A DNA stretch of 64,000 bases, taken from positions 91,401,063-91,465,062 of the forward strand of contig NC_081841.1 of assembly GCF_963259705.1 (NCBI RefSeq). The letters run 5' to 3'. The first letter of the stretch is position 1. Each line of letters starts with the position of its first letter. This stretch comes from Myotis daubentonii (Eukaryota; Chordata; Mammalia; Chiroptera; Vespertilionidae). A program made the position numbers and the translations under genes. Shown here piece by piece: positions 21,633-32,758 of this stretch. Below the pieces are notes generated by a model. That model saw only the letters and a program-made list of their open reading frames with translations. It was not told where the DNA came from and did no database searches.

Positions 21633-22107
21633 TTTAAAAATTTAAATGATTTATTTAAACTAAACAAAATATCAAACAGTTCATCCATTTCTCCCACCCC
21701 TCATCCCTACCTCTGGCAACCACCAGTCTGTCCTCTGTATCTATGAGCTTAGATTTGTTTTTGTTTTGTTTTTAGATTCTATATATAAGAGTGACCATAT
21801 AGTATTCGTCTCTCTCTGGCTTATTTCATGTAGCATAATGCCTTCAGGGTTCATCCATACTGTCACAAATGGCAAGGTTTCATTCTTTTTTATGGCTGAA
21901 TAATATTCCATTGTGTATATCTATCACATTTTTTATCCATTCTTTAATCAGTGGACATTTAGTTTGTAGAACCTCTATACTGTTTTCAACAGTAGTTGTA
22001 CCAGTTTATAGTGTCACCAACAGTACACAAAGGTTCCCTCTTCTCCATGTCCTCACCAACACTTGTCATTTTTTGTCTTGTTGATACTAGCCATTCTAAT
22101 CGATTTT
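21633..22107 (-). mobile_element. Old L1: 3'UTR and end of ORF2 (reverse), left of the HAL1 insertion
   Basis: 'atttctcccacccctcatcc', 'tctgtatctatgagcttaga' and 'taatattccattgtgtatat' are reverse L1M 3' sequence. The A-tail is decayed (T-rich at 21631-21660). Its end at 22095-22107 is the TSD of the half-L1. Confidence 0.8.
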
Positions 22108-22455
22108 TTCTTAATTAAATCTTTATTGTTCAGATTATTACATTTGTTCCTCTTTTTTCCCACCATAACTCCCCTCCTCCCAGTTCCCACCCCACCCTCC
22201 GCCCTCACTCCCCACCCACTGTCCTCATCCATAGGTGCACGATTTTTGTCCAGTCTCTTTCCGCATCTCCCACACCCCTTTCCCTCCCAAGAATAATCAG
22301 TCCATTCCCTTTCTATGTCCCTGATTCTATTATAATCACCAGTTCATTCTGTTCATCAGATTATTTATTCACTTGATTCTTAGATTCACTTGTTGATAGA
22401 TGCGTATTTGTTGTTCATAATTTGTATCTTTACCTTTTTCTTCTTCTTCCTCTTC

Positions 22456-23304
22456 TTAAAGGATACCTTTCAGCATTTCATATAATACTGGTTTGGTGGT
22501 GATGAACTCCTTTAGCTTTTCCTTATCTGTGAAGCTCTTTATCTGACCTTCAGTTCTGAATGATAGCTTTGCTGGATAAAGTAATCTTGGTTGTAGGTTC
22601 TTGGTATTCATCACTTTGAATATTTCTTGCCATTCCCTTCTGGCCTGCAAAGTTTCTGTTGAGAAATCAGCTGACAGTGGTATGGGTATTCCCTTGTAGG
22701 TAACTGACTTTCTTTCTCTTGCTGCTTTTAAGATTCTCTCTTTGTCTTTTGCTCTTGGCATTTTAATTATGATGTGTCTTGGTGTGGTCCTCTTTGGATT
22801 CCTTTTGTTTGGGGTTCTCTGTGCTTCCTGGACCTGTAAGTCTATTTCTTTCACCAGGTGGGGGAAGTTTTCTGTCATTATTTCTTCAAATAGGTTTTCA
22901 ATATCTTGCTCTCTCTCATCTTCTGGCACCCCTATAATTCTGATGTTGGTACGCTTGAAGCTGTCCCAGAGGCTCCTTACACTTTCTTCGTATTTTCGGA
23001 TTCTTTTTTCATTTTGCTTTTCTGGTTGGGTGTTTTTTGCTTCTTCGCATTTCAAATCTTTGCCTTGATTCTTGCCATCCTCTGGTCTGCTGTTGGGAGT
23101 CTGTATAGTATTCGTTATTTCAGTCAGCGTATGCTTAATTTCTAGTTGGTTCTTTATCATAACATCGAGGGTCTCATTAGATTTCTTGAGGATCTCACTA
23201 CATTTATCGACGGCTTCTAGACAGTTCTTAAGAGACCTTAAAAGTGTGGTTCTGAATTCAATATCCTCCATTGACAGTTTTGTCCTGTTTCTTTGTCTCC
23301 GCAT
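22456..23304 (-). CDS. L1-type ORF1p, intact, of the HAL1-like element
   Basis: ORF1p is the RNA-binding, trimer-forming chaperone of L1 ribonucleoprotein particles. The 282-residue frame has no stop or shift. Residues about 10-68 form an N-terminal coiled coil (LLRSLKNCLEAVDKCSEI). The RRM runs from about 119 (NIRIIGVPEDE, with ENLFEEIMTENFP at 136-148). The C-terminal domain includes RHIIIKMPRAKDKERILKAA (176-195), YKGIPIPLSADFS and ARREWQEIFK. Human ORF1p is 338 residues, so this is shorter, mostly in the coiled coil. The usual EAEDRISELED-like segment before the RRM is replaced by Lys/Glu-rich sequence (residues 70-98), unlike the L1 ORF1 at 25831. The ATG at 23304 lies in 'aaaaaatgcgg', with stops upstream. 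An open frame in a non-autonomous element suggests either youth or selection; whether it is expressed is unknown. Confidence 0.9.
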   Translation of the reverse strand: MRRQRNRTKLSMEDIEFRTTLLRSLKNCLEAVDKCSEILKKSNETLDVMIKNQLEIKHTLTEITNTIQTPNSRPEDGKNQGKDLKCEEAKNTQPEKQNEKRIRKYEESVRSLWDSFKRTNIRIIGVPEDEREQDIENLFEEIMTENFPHLVKEIDLQVQEAQRTPNKRNPKRTTPRHIIIKMPRAKDKERILKAARERKSVTYKGIPIPLSADFSTETLQARREWQEIFKVMNTKNLQPRLLYPAKLSFRTEGQIKSFTDKEKLKEFITTKPVLYEMLKGIL

Positions 23305-24021
23305 TTTTTATGCTTTCTTGGCGCACTCCCTAGTGGTCTTTGGGCGCAGTCTTGTTGTAGTTAAGCCTTGATTGTTGTCGGCAATACCGGGGGTGATTTG
23401 ACCTCCAGGCTAACTGGCTATGAGAGTCCACTGCGTCTGCAGTGGGAGGGCTTCTGTGCTGGATCTCTAGGGCAGTGCTAATCTAGCATTTGCCTGAGGC
23501 TATCTGGCAAATGGCTCTGCACAGGGCTTGGGCGTGGCGGGTCTCACTGGATCAAACAGGGCGGGCGGGAGGGAGCAGTTATGGCTGCTCTCAGTTCCGT
23601 CCCTAGGGGCTCTGCCTCACCGAGTCCCAGCAACCGCTGCAAACCTCGGAGAGAAAGCTGCCTTCGAGTTCCGACCGAAGCCAGACAGTCCCGCCTCTCC
23701 CGTTTGAGTCTGGGTCCCTAGAGACTCGCCCGTATCTGGAGCTCAGAGTCTGAAACTCCCTCCCGATTGAAAACAACAACCGCGCCCTCCACCGCCAGCC
23801 TGCTCTGTGCGCACTCCGCACCTCAGTATTTCACTTCAGCACTGCGCCTCCTCTGAGTCTGGGTATGATATTCTCTTTCCTCCTAGTTGTAGAATTTCCA
23901 CTCAGCCAGCCTTCCTGTGGTTCTGGATGATGTCCATTCCATCATTTAGTTGTTTTTTGAAGTGGTTGTTCGAGGCAGCAATCTCCGGCGTTAACCTATG
24001 CCGCCATCTTGGTTTCTCTCC
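23305..24021 (-). promoter_or_regulatory. 5'UTR / likely promoter of the HAL1-like element
   Basis: About 715 bp, GC-rich, with a YY1-like CCAAGATGGCGGC at its start (plus-strand GCCGCCATCTTGG at 24000-24012). It shares ordered blocks with the 5'UTR of the composite element at 2251-2883. No long frame precedes ORF1. Confidence 0.7.
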
Positions 24022-25106
24022 TCTAATAGGTTTTTATTTGCATTTATTTCCCTGATTATTAATAATGTTGAGTATTTTTTAATATATCTGTTGGCCATCT
24101 CTGTATCTTTTTTGGAAAAAATGTCTGTTCAGAACTTCTGCCCATTTTGAAATCAGATTTTTTGTTTTGTTTTTTGTTTTGCTATTGAGTTATATGAATT
24201 CTTTATATCTTCTGGATATTAGCCCCTTATCAGATAAATGATTTGAAGTTATTTTCTCCATTCAGTAGGTTGCCTTTTTATTTTGTTGATGTTTTACTTT
24301 CCTGTGTAGAAGATTTTTAGTATGATGTAATCCCATTGATTTATTATTATTTTTGTTGTTTTTGCTGTCAGATTTTTAAAAAAGTCATCACCGAAACTTC
24401 TGTCAAGAAGCTTACCACCTATTTTCCTTCTAGGAATTTTATGGTTTTAGTGTTTCATTCAAGTCTTTAATCTGTTTTAAGTTAATTTTTGTGTATGGTG
24501 TATGATAGTGGTTGAATTTCATTCTTTTGCATGTGGCTATCCAATTTTTCCAGCACCATTTATTTAAGAGACTGTCCTTTCCCCACAGTATGTTCTTGGC
24601 CTCTTTGTCATAAATTAATTGACCTTATATGAATGAGTTTATTTCTAGGCTCTCTATTCTGTTTTATTTACCTATTTGTCTGTTTTCATGCCAATACCAT
24701 GCTGTTTAATTACTAGAGCTTTGTAGTACAGTTTTAAATGAGAGAGGGTGATGCCTCCAGCTTTGTTCTTCTTTCTCAAGAATGCTGTGGCTGTTAAATT
24801 TTCCATACAAATTTTAGGACTATTTGTTCTATTTCTTTGAAAAATGTCATTGGAGATTTTATAGGGGTTGCATTTGAATCTGTAGATTATTTAAACAATA
24901 TTGATTCTTCTAATCCATGATCATGAAAGATCTTTCCATCTATTTGTGCCTTCTTCAATTTCTCTCTTTAATGTCTTGCAGTTTTCAATACATGGATCTT
25001 TCCTTTCCTTGGTCAAATTTATTCCTAGGTATTTTATTCTTTTTGATACAATTGTAAATGGCATTGCTTTCTTTAATTTTCTTTCTAGTAGTTTGTTATT
25101 ATTGCA
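24022..25106 (-). mobile_element. Old L1 ORF2 3' part (reverse), right of the HAL1 insertion
   Basis: It has long matches to reverse L1M ORF2, such as 'ctgttggccatctctgtatc', 'ttgcatgtggctatccaatt' and 'tgatgcctccagctttgttc'. Stops and shifts are scattered throughout. Confidence 0.85.
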
Positions 25107-25284
25107 CTAGAGGCCTGTTGCAAGAAATTTGTGCAAGAGTAGGCCTTCCTTCCTCTGGCTGCCGGCACCAGCTTCCCTCTGGCACCCAGGACCCAGGCTT
25201 CCCTTGCAGCCCTGGCTTTGTCTGGAAGGTCATCTGGAAGGACATCCAGTCTAATTAGCATATTATGCTTTTATTATTATAGAG
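25107..25284 (-). mobile_element. Short Helitron in the old L1
   Basis: It begins CTAGAGGCCTGTTGCAAGAA and ends 'agcatattatgcttttatta'. This is a HeliBat-related short type with a changed hairpin (GCAAGAAATTTGTGC). Confidence 0.75.
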
Positions 25285-25360
25285 AGAAACACAAAAAGCG
25301 TTGTGTATTGATGTTGTACCTACAACTTTACTGAATTTGTTTATTACTTCTAACAGTTTT
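25285..25360 (-). mobile_element. Old L1 ORF2 (reverse) up to the inversion junction
   Basis: 'tgttgtacctacaactttac' and 'tgaatttgtttattacttct' are reverse ORF2. At about 25360/25361 the sequence switches to forward L1. Confidence 0.8.
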
Positions 25361-25660
25361 AACTAAGCAACTAAGAATTAGATAAAATTCAACATCCATT
25401 TATTATAAAAACTCTCAAAAAGTAGGTATAAAGAGAACAAACCTCAATATAATAAAGGCCACATATGACAAGCCCACAGCTAACATAATATTCAATGGTG
25501 AAAAGCTGAAAGCCTTCCCTGTAAGATCAAGTATAAGACAAGGGTGCCCACTATTGCCACGTTTACTCAGCATGATATTGGAAGTCCTACCCAGAGGAAT
25601 TAGGCAAGAAAAAGAAATAAAAGGCATCAACATTGGAAAAGGCATAAAACTCTCACTATT
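25361..25660 (+). mobile_element. Old L1: inverted 5' segment (reverse transcriptase region)
   Basis: Forward ORF2 with decayed RT motifs: 'aaattcaacatccatttatt' and a frame reading [13 protein letters not shown], close to the usual RQGCPLSPLL. The end CTCTCACTATT (25650-25660) is duplicated by the next insertion; the RT motif continues after it at 27661. Confidence 0.85.
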
Positions 25661-25830
25661 GAGAGGAGCCACCACCGCAGTGAACAGCACCCACCACAGG
25701 AGCTGCTGCCAACTGAGGAGCAGCTGCTACCACAACTGCCCAAGGAGCAACTGCAGCCCGAGGAGCCACTGCCACCCAGGGAGCAGCCACTGAACGACTC
25801 AACATCTAGATAATGTTTGTGAGGTCAAAC

Positions 25831-26722
25831 ATGGGTAGACAAAGAAACCCCCAAAGGAAAGAAAAGGAGGACTCGCCAGAAAAGCAGGTAAGTGAAACAG
25901 AGGCATTCGGCATGACAGAAAAAGAATTCAGATTAAGGGTCCTAGAATGCATAAACCGGGTGGAGGAAAAAAATCAAAAACTTATGCAAGAAGCAAGAAG
26001 AAACAGATGAAAAAGTCAATAAATTATGTAAGAACCAAGAAGAAATGAAGAGTGATATGGCTGCAATAAAAAACACCATTGAAAGTTTCAACAGTAGACT
26101 AGGAGAAGCGGAGGACCGTATTAGTGAATTAGAAGACAGGGAAGGAAAACACACCCAAACTGAAATGCAATTGGAGAAAAAAATTAAAAGACAGGAGGAG
26201 AGCCTAAGGGAGCTATGGGACAACATGAAATGAAACAACATATGAATAATAGGGGTGCCAGAACAACAGAAAGAGGACCAAGACTTAGAAAACCTATTTG
26301 AAGAAATAATATCAGAAAACTTCCCTGAGGTGGGGAAGAAAAAAGTCACACAAGCACAGAGAGTCCCAAACAAGGTGAACCCGAAAAGACCAACACCAAG
26401 ACACATCATAATTACCATGGCAAATGTTCAGGACAAAGAGAGAATCTTAAAGGCTGCAAGAGAGAGACGGAAAGTTACATACAAAGGATCTCCCATTAGA
26501 TTATCAAATGGTTTCTCAACAGAAACACATCAGGCCAGAAAAGAGTGGACGGAAATTTACAAAGTGATGCAAAGCAAAGGACTGAATCCAAGAATACTCT
26601 ATCCAGCAAGGCTATCATTCAAACTTGAAGGGGAAATAAGAAGCTTCACAGACAAAAAAAGGCTAAGGGAGTTTATCACCACCAAGCCAGCAATGCAAGA
26701 AATGCTAAAGGGACTGGTGTAA
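25831..26722 (+). pseudogene. L1 ORF1 (broken)
   Basis: The frame starts MGRQRNPQRKEKEDSPEKQ at 25831. It shifts near 26007, resumes with IESFNSRLGEAEDRISELED in the coiled coil, and is broken again near 26231-26253 by TGA codons where RRM residues are expected (Arg of NIRIIG appears as TGA). The C-terminal part is open and reads RHIIITMANVQDKERILKAA, ending MLKGLV. The damage is mostly CGA-to-TGA changes as expected from CpG decay plus one indel. Confidence 0.85.
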
Positions 26723-26770
26723 AAAGAAGAAATAAAAAGCTCAAAAATAAAACAGCCACAAAAAATAGAA

Positions 26771-27621
26771 ATGGCTACAAACAAGTACCTTTCAATAAGA
26801 ACTTTAAATGTAAATGGACTAAGTGGACGAATCAAAAGACATCGAGTGGCTGAATGGATAAAAAAAAACATGACCCATTCATTTGCTGTCTACAAGAGAC
26901 CCACCTCAGAAGAAGGGACTCACACAGACTGAAAGAGAAGGGTTGGAAAAATATCTTTCAGGCAAATGGAAATGAAAAAAAGCTGGGGTAGCAATACTTA
27001 TATTGGACAAAATAGACCTCAAAGTGAAGGCCATAACAAGAGATAAGGGAGGCCACTTCATAATACTAAAGGGATCAATACAACAAGAGGATATAACCCT
27101 GATAAACATATAATCACCCAATGCAGGAGCACCCAAATACATAAGAAAACTCCTGGAAGATATCAAGGGAGAGATCGACAACAATACAGTCATAGTAGGG
27201 GACTTTAATACACCACTGACATCACTGGATAAATCCTCTAGACAAAAAATCGGCAAAGAAACAGCAATCCTAAATGACTCACTAGATCAGATGGACTTAA
27301 TTGACATCTTCAGAACACTTCACCCCAAAGCCGCAGAATATACATTCTACTCAAGTGCTCATGGGACATCTTCAAAAATAGACCACATATTGGGTCACAG
27401 ACAAAGTCTCCCCAAATTCAAGAAGATTGAAATCATACCAAGCATCTTCTCAGATCACAAGGGCATAATATTAGAAATAAACTACAATAAAAACAACTCA
27501 AAATACTCAAACACTTGGAAGCTGAATAGCATGTTATTAAATGTTGATTGGGTTACCAATGAGATCAAAGAAGAAATTAAAAACGTCCTGGAAACTAATG
27601 ACAATGAAAACACAACAATCC
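26771..27621 (+). pseudogene. L1 ORF2 endonuclease domain (broken)
   Basis: It opens with MATNKYLSIRTLNVNGL. The apurinic-type endonuclease motifs follow in order: LQETH (about 26890), VIVGDFNTPL (about 27193), SSKIDHILGH (about 27370) and FSDHKGIIL (about 27450). Frameshifts lie between the first two motifs, and a stop replaces Tyr in the INIYSPNAG motif. The coding sequence ends in an A-rich run at 27622, before the reverse transcriptase. Confidence 0.85.
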
Positions 27622-27660
27622 AAAAAAAACAAAAACAAAAAAACCCCACCTCTCACTATT

Positions 27661-27703
27661 TGCCAATGACATGGTATTATACATAGGAAAACCTAAAGAA
27701 TCC
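27661..27703 (+). mobile_element. Old L1: rest of the inverted segment (RT active-site region)
   Basis: Joined to 25660 it reads LF-A-N-D-M, the decayed FADDM catalytic motif with Asn for the first Asp, followed by VLYIGKPKES. The right TSD follows at once. Confidence 0.8.
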
Positions 27704-27719
27704 AGCTTTATATGTTCTT

Positions 27720-29004
27720 AATAGAAATTCCATAAAATCCTTTTTGTAGTGAGTTAGAAATCTGTGGTTTAACCCACTGATTTTTCTTTGGGCAAGGGAT
27801 ACTTATGCTAGAAAGTCAAAGATTATGGTAAATTTGAAAAACCAATGTGGATCCCTAGGTTTAAGCATGATCAGTCCTCAATTTTGCTCCTGTTCTTAGG
27901 AATTGACTCTCTAGGTCCCAAATTTTGACTAGCTGTCAATTTCTTATGAACATTATTTAGAACCCACTCCCCCCAAGAAAATAAATCACTTTATTACTAG
28001 TGAATATTGAATATCAGCATCTCCTCCAAGGAGTAAAATGTTACACACACACACACACACACACACACTTTCTAGTCATGCAAATGGGAAATCCCCCTCC
28101 CCTTCCCCCTTTTTCCTTCCCTCCCTTTAATCAAGCATTGGGGACTCTGATACCACAGAAGCTATTGTAGAAAAAAGTAGATTAAACAAAATACTACATT
28201 GTTTCAAAGTAGAGAGGCAAAAAATTACATGAAAATGTTGCTAATGAATTTTTCCTGATAAGCCAGCTTCCAGAAAAGGTTCTGCAATGGCCCAGACTGC
28301 TTACCTCTTTTTACTTAGCTTTATTACACTACCTAAATTACCAGTAATTTGATATTTTGATAAGAAATTTCTTTTAAGAGTAGATATACTTCTGAGACCC
28401 TTACAGTGTTAATAGCCATATACAATTGTAAAATTTTAAAAAGCATTCCCCCCCCCCCCACACACACACACATAGCTGTAGGTAGAAAGTCCGAGAGAAA
28501 GAATTCTTTTTTGAAGAGAATACTTTAAGGGAGAATTGGCCTGATAAGTATTACAGTAAGGACTCGGGACAAAATAAGGGTGATTGGGGGCTTAGAAAGC
28601 ATGGAGTTAGAAAGCAGGACAGGCTTGCAGAAAAGTGGTAAGGAGAGGATCAAGCCCTCCTCCATCTATTTTACAATGTTATCTACAGCTCACACAGTGT
28701 TCACGAAAGTATTCATATCTTCTCACTGCTTTCTGTACAGAGGTCCAAGATCCCGAATTCAGGCTAGTATGGTTAGTGAATAATTTACTTATATTATGGG
28801 TTAAATAGATTTTGCTATAAAGCTAGCCACCATTGATGCTATTATATTTACCACTTATGTGGATTTCGAATGATATGTTTGTGATTTTCAAAGTGTCCCC
28901 TCTTAGAACCCTGGTATCACAAGCTGTTACAGTAGTAGCAATTGGGTAGTAGGTGTAGTAGTAATGTTTTTATGGAAAAATATAGACTTAATATGTGCCA
29001 CGTC
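27720..29004. repeat. Unassigned AT-rich sequence with a (CA)n
   Basis: (CA)13 lies at 28043-28068 and a C-run followed by CA repeats at 28448-28471. No exon recognised. Confidence 0.5.
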
Positions 29005-29121
29005 GTGTTCCAGTCATGGCTATTCACTCGTAACTGATACTATTATTATTCCCATTTTACAGATGATGAAACTGAAGAACAGAAAAGTAACTTAATTTCT
29101 GAAGGTCACACAGGTACTAAG
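29005..29121 (-). mobile_element. MIR SINE
   Basis: 'attcccattttacagatgat' and 'gaaggtcacacaggtactaa' are a clear reverse-strand MIR core. A mariner-type MITE follows it. Confidence 0.75.
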
Positions 29122-29297
29122 TACAGTGGGGCCTTTGACTTACAAGTTTAATTCGTTCCAAGACTGAGCTCATTAAGGAGGTCGTTAAGGAGCTCGTTAA
29201 CTCAAATTACTCTGTCAACTCAAAGCAAAAACTCCACGGAGAGACAGCTGGTATCTCAAAAAACTCGTTAGTCGGGACACTCGTAGGCCCCACTGTA
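29122..29297. mobile_element. Tc1/mariner-type MITE
   Basis: The body 29124-29295 starts CAGTGGGGCCTTTGACTTAC and ends GTAGGCCCCACTG, flanked by TA at both ends. It is short, with no coding capacity. The subfamily is uncertain; Tigger-like is possible. Confidence 0.8.
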
Positions 29298-30088
29298 TCT
29301 TGAGATCCAGAATTTTTCTTAACTGCTGAAATGTCTCAAAAGATCAAGGTTTTCTACAGCTAAAATAAAATGATAAAGTCCACAGAAGTTAACAATATAG
29401 AGAATTTTTTAGGTTTTAAGCTTTTCTGTCTCAAATCTATATATACCCAGAAACGCAATTACCAATGAGTGAACAAATGGCAAATAACTATTAATGATAC
29501 AAGTAAGCATCCCTGTATGCTGAGGGTTTAGCTACATAACCCTCAATAAACAAAATTGTTTCTAATAAAGATAAGTCACTTGTAGTAAAAAAGTAAGGAT
29601 AGAAGAATAGCAAGCTATAAGCAACTCAAGATACGTATGGGCAATTAGACATCATTCCTCCTATTTATAGAAATTCCAACTATCTGTGTATGTATTCTGC
29701 AATAGCACCAGGCATCGTTTGACCATCAGACTTCTTAGCATAATTTTATCCCAGAGTCATCTGCAAACTCTATAAATGTCCTAATTTTAGAATCCTAAAT
29801 AGCTTACTTAATAAGTGATGCTCTTTATTCACATACAAAAGCAAAACCAAAAAGAATGCCAACAAAAGACCACGAACTTGGACTTCCTCTGCTCATTAGA
29901 ATTAAAGGAAGGACTTGGGTTTTGCCACCAGTTTACTGCTCACCTGGAAGCCCCTCATAGCCCATCAGTGGCTGTGGGCCAAAATTTCAGAATCTCTAGG
30001 AAAAATAATGTTTATACCTTTTATTGGAGTCAGTCTGTTAAAGTGGTGGAGCTGGAACTTTCCCAGTGAAAGCAATATATAACAGGAC

Positions 30089-30133
<45 letters not shown>

Positions 30134-30389
30134 AATAACAAATAATATTTCTCACTTAAATGCAAAACAAAATAAAAACAATCTTTCCTTGAAATAATGT
30201 CTTGTATTTGCTTCAAAATAATCCTGTGGGTGGGGAGTTGGGAATGAGTAGGAGAATAGATGAACAAAGTGTGATGAGGAGTTGATAAATGTCAAAACCA
30301 GGTGACACGCAGGGTTCATTTTACTGTTCTCTCTACTTTTCTATATCTTTGAAAATAAAAAGTTAGCAAAAACAACAAAAAACATTCCT
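29298..30389. repeat. Unassigned sequence with a (TG)n
   Basis: (TG)21 lies at 30090-30131. No exon or named repeat seen elsewhere. Confidence 0.5.
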
Positions 30390-31219
30390 TGACTCCTGTC
30401 ATGTTTACTTCATTTCTCTGTGCTCCTTTCATTGGAGAGCTCCTGGAAAGAACTCTCTGTGTACCCCACTTCTGCTTCCTCATCCTCCACTGTCTGTGCA
30501 ACCCACCTCTTCAGCTTCCAGCCCCATCAGTCAACTGAAAGTGCTTCTGCCAGGGCACTGCTGACCTGCATTTTGCCATATCTGCTGGTTCATGGTGGTT
30601 AGTTCTTTTTATACATCTTACTTGACTTTCAGAAACATTTGATATAATATTTCCTTTTTGCTTTCTTGGAATAATTTCTTGGTGATGTCAACCACACTTT
30701 CTTGTCTTTTTCTATACCTCACTGGTTACTCATCCTCCTCCTCACCTCTGGCTACTAGAAAGCTTCCAATGCTTGATCCTTAGACATATCTAGATTTCTT
30801 CTCTGGGTATCTCAGTGGGTTCTATTGCTTTCCATGTCTTCTCTTTGCCAACTTACATATTTTACCCTGACTTCCAGACCTGAATATTTGAGAGGCTTCT
30901 CAAGTTTAATGTACCCCAATTAAAACTCTTAATTTCACTCCCACTTTCTCCAATAGACCTGCCCCTCCCTGTATCCCCATCTCAGTAAATAACCACAGTA
31001 TGCACCCAGTTGCTTGTGTCCCAAACCATGATTTCTTTCCCCCCTCACTGGCCACATTCAGTCTATCAGTATGACCTATTGTGATACCTCCAAACTTACA
31101 CAAATCCATCTACTTCTCTCATCTCCTCTGCTACCACCCCTGTCCAAACCTCTGACATCTCTCATGGACTTTCATACCGTTGCCTAACCTGTCTCTGCTT
31201 CTTTTCTTGTCCCCACAGT

Positions 31220-31285
<66 letters not shown>

Positions 31286-31630
31286 CCCGTTTCTGTTCTT
31301 AATAGACCAACCAGTGTTTGCAGTCCTCTTCTCTCTCACTGGAATACAGATCACTATAGGCTCACTTCCTCTCACTTAGGTCTCAGCTCAAGTTACCTCT
31401 CCAGAGAGGAGCACTCACTTAGCCCAGGTCACACTCTAGTCCATAACCTGTTTTATTTGAATTATGTAACAGCTTGCATGTATTTGTGTATTTGTGTACT
31501 CACTTTTTGCCCCTAGCCTGTAAACTCCGGAAGAACAGGTTTCTTGTCTGTCTTTGTAGTGGTGCAGCCTCAGTACCTGTAATAATATCTGGAACATATT
31601 AGAAGTTAATACTCATTACTTGAATGAACC
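30390..31630 (+). mobile_element. L2 LINE fragment with a (GA)n insertion
   Basis: Pyrimidine-rich L2 ORF2-like sequence ('cctgtatccccatctcagta', 'ctctgctaccacccctgtcc') leads to an L2 3' end ('tagcctgtaaactccggaag'). A pure GA array of about 60 bp lies at 31222-31281. Confidence 0.6.
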
Positions 31631-32532
31631 AACAGTTGACTTTTATTTCTGAGCAAAGAACGTTGCTCCCAAGGACTAATTTATACAGTCTTACCCTATA
31701 CTTCTCCTAACTCCATCCCTTGCTCATTTGGACGCTGTGCTTGTGGACTGTGAAAGCTGAGTATTGTACTTTGTACTGTGTGATACTTTGGGGTCCTGTC
31801 CAGTTTCCCAATTTCTAAGAAAGACAGTAATATTTCATGGCTGCTTGCATCTCCTCTTCTCCAACAGTGTTTGTACTTCACACCGTTCATTTGCAGAACT
31901 AGGGCCCTTTGCAATCTGAGCAAAGAGCCATAGAGATCTACCCACCCCTGGCTCTTTGGTCTAAGACACACTTGTTTCTGCTTGTCTTTCTCTGCCTATA
32001 TTTAGTTATCAGTTTGCCCCTTCCTTTCCTTTCCCCTCTGTTTTTCTTTCCATGTCACAAACAACTCATACATTTCTAGTTTAATGGGCTCTTTCCCAGG
32101 CTTATTTATGTAACAAAAACTACGCTCAAATTCTACTTTTAAAGTAATAATTAAGTACCCTTCTGTAAAATGGCTAGGGCAAGCCCAAGGTTTCCAATTT
32201 AACTGAGACAGGCTAGGACTAACCAGGGAATTGAACAGATTCTAGCCTTCTGAGGAGGGCAGAAGGAAATTCATGACCAACATGAAATCCTTTGTCACAT
32301 CCTAGACTAGGTCAGAACTTCAAGAATCTTCTAGACTGGGTATAAGTTGGAATCACCTAATTTTATCTATTTATCTAATGGGTGTAATAACATCTATCTG
32401 TGTCTACCTGATAGAGTGGTTGGGAGATTTTCTAGAATAAGTTTTTGATTTTTTTCTCAAAGAATGATATCTTAAGGAAAAACTTTAAATATAAACCAAA
32501 GCCATTGATATATTTTATTTCCTTCTTTGTTA
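31631..32532. other. Unassigned sequence
   Basis: No exon or repeat that I recognise in about 0.9 kb. Confidence 0.4.
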
Positions 32533-32758
32533 TTGACATTCTTTTTAAAAAATAAATATTTTATTAATTTTTACAGAGAGGAAGGGAGAGGGATAGAGAG
32601 TTAGAAACATCGATCAGCTGCCTCCTACACACCCCCTACTGGGGATGTGCCTGCAACCAAAATACATGCCCTTGACCGGAATCGAACCTGGGACCTTTGA
32701 GTCTGTAGGCCGACACTCTATCTACTGAGCCAAACTGGTCAGGGCTTGACATTCTTTT
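32533..32758 (-). mobile_element. VES SINE with TSDs
   Basis: The perfect 13-bp TSD TTGACATTCTTTT is at 32533-32545 and 32746-32758. The head reads 'gagccaaactggtcagggc'. It lacks one 'gagagaaacatcgat' repeat seen in the copy at 11494. Confidence 0.9.

Larger units (their letters stand above)
22108..24021 (-). mobile_element. HAL1-like half-L1, apparently full length, without ORF2
   Basis: On the minus strand it has a 5'UTR starting GAAACCAAGATGGCGGC (24021 to 23305), an intact ORF1 (23304-22456), then directly a 3'UTR with a G-rich tract (about 22150-22290), AATAAA (reverse complement at 22122-22127) and an A-rich tail. The flanks TCTAATCGATTTT (22095-22107) and TCTAATAGGTTTT (24022-24034) are a 13-bp TSD with two differences. 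Endonuclease and reverse transcriptase are absent, so it must have used another L1's ORF2p. HAL1 elements have been described in several mammals. Confidence 0.85.
25661..27649 (+). mobile_element. 3'-truncated L1 keeping ORF1 and ORF2 endonuclease, with A-rich end
   Basis: The TSD CTCTCACTATT is at 25650-25660 and 27650-27660. The order is a GC-rich leader with degenerate 'ggagcagctgc'-like repeats (25661-25830), ORF1 (25831-26722), a 48-bp spacer, the ORF2 endonuclease (from 26771) and an A-rich tail at 27622-27649. The reverse transcriptase, the cysteine-rich region and the normal 3'UTR are absent. Most L1s are cut at the 5' end; here the 5' part is kept and the 3' part is lost, which suggests premature polyadenylation of the RNA or initiation on an internal A-run. 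Confidence 0.8.
21617..27719 (-). mobile_element. Old L1 with twin-priming 5' inversion, hosting three later insertions (TSDs included)
   Basis: A perfect 16-bp TSD AGCTTTATATGTTCTT is at 21617-21632 and 27704-27719. From the left, 21633-25360 (minus its inserts) is L1 ORF2 3' part plus 3'UTR in reverse. From 25361 to 27703 (minus its insert) the L1 runs forward and covers the ORF2 segment that lies just upstream. In L1 order the forward part ends at 'cctaaagaatcc' and the reverse part resumes at 'aaaactgttagaag', nearly contiguous. This is the arrangement expected from twin priming. Later inserts are at 22108-24021, 25107-25284 and 25661-27649. Confidence 0.85.

Noticed and set aside
22742..23371. 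Plus-strand open frames opposite the half-L1 ORF1
   Set aside because: They are antisense shadows of the intact ORF1 and its 5'UTR.
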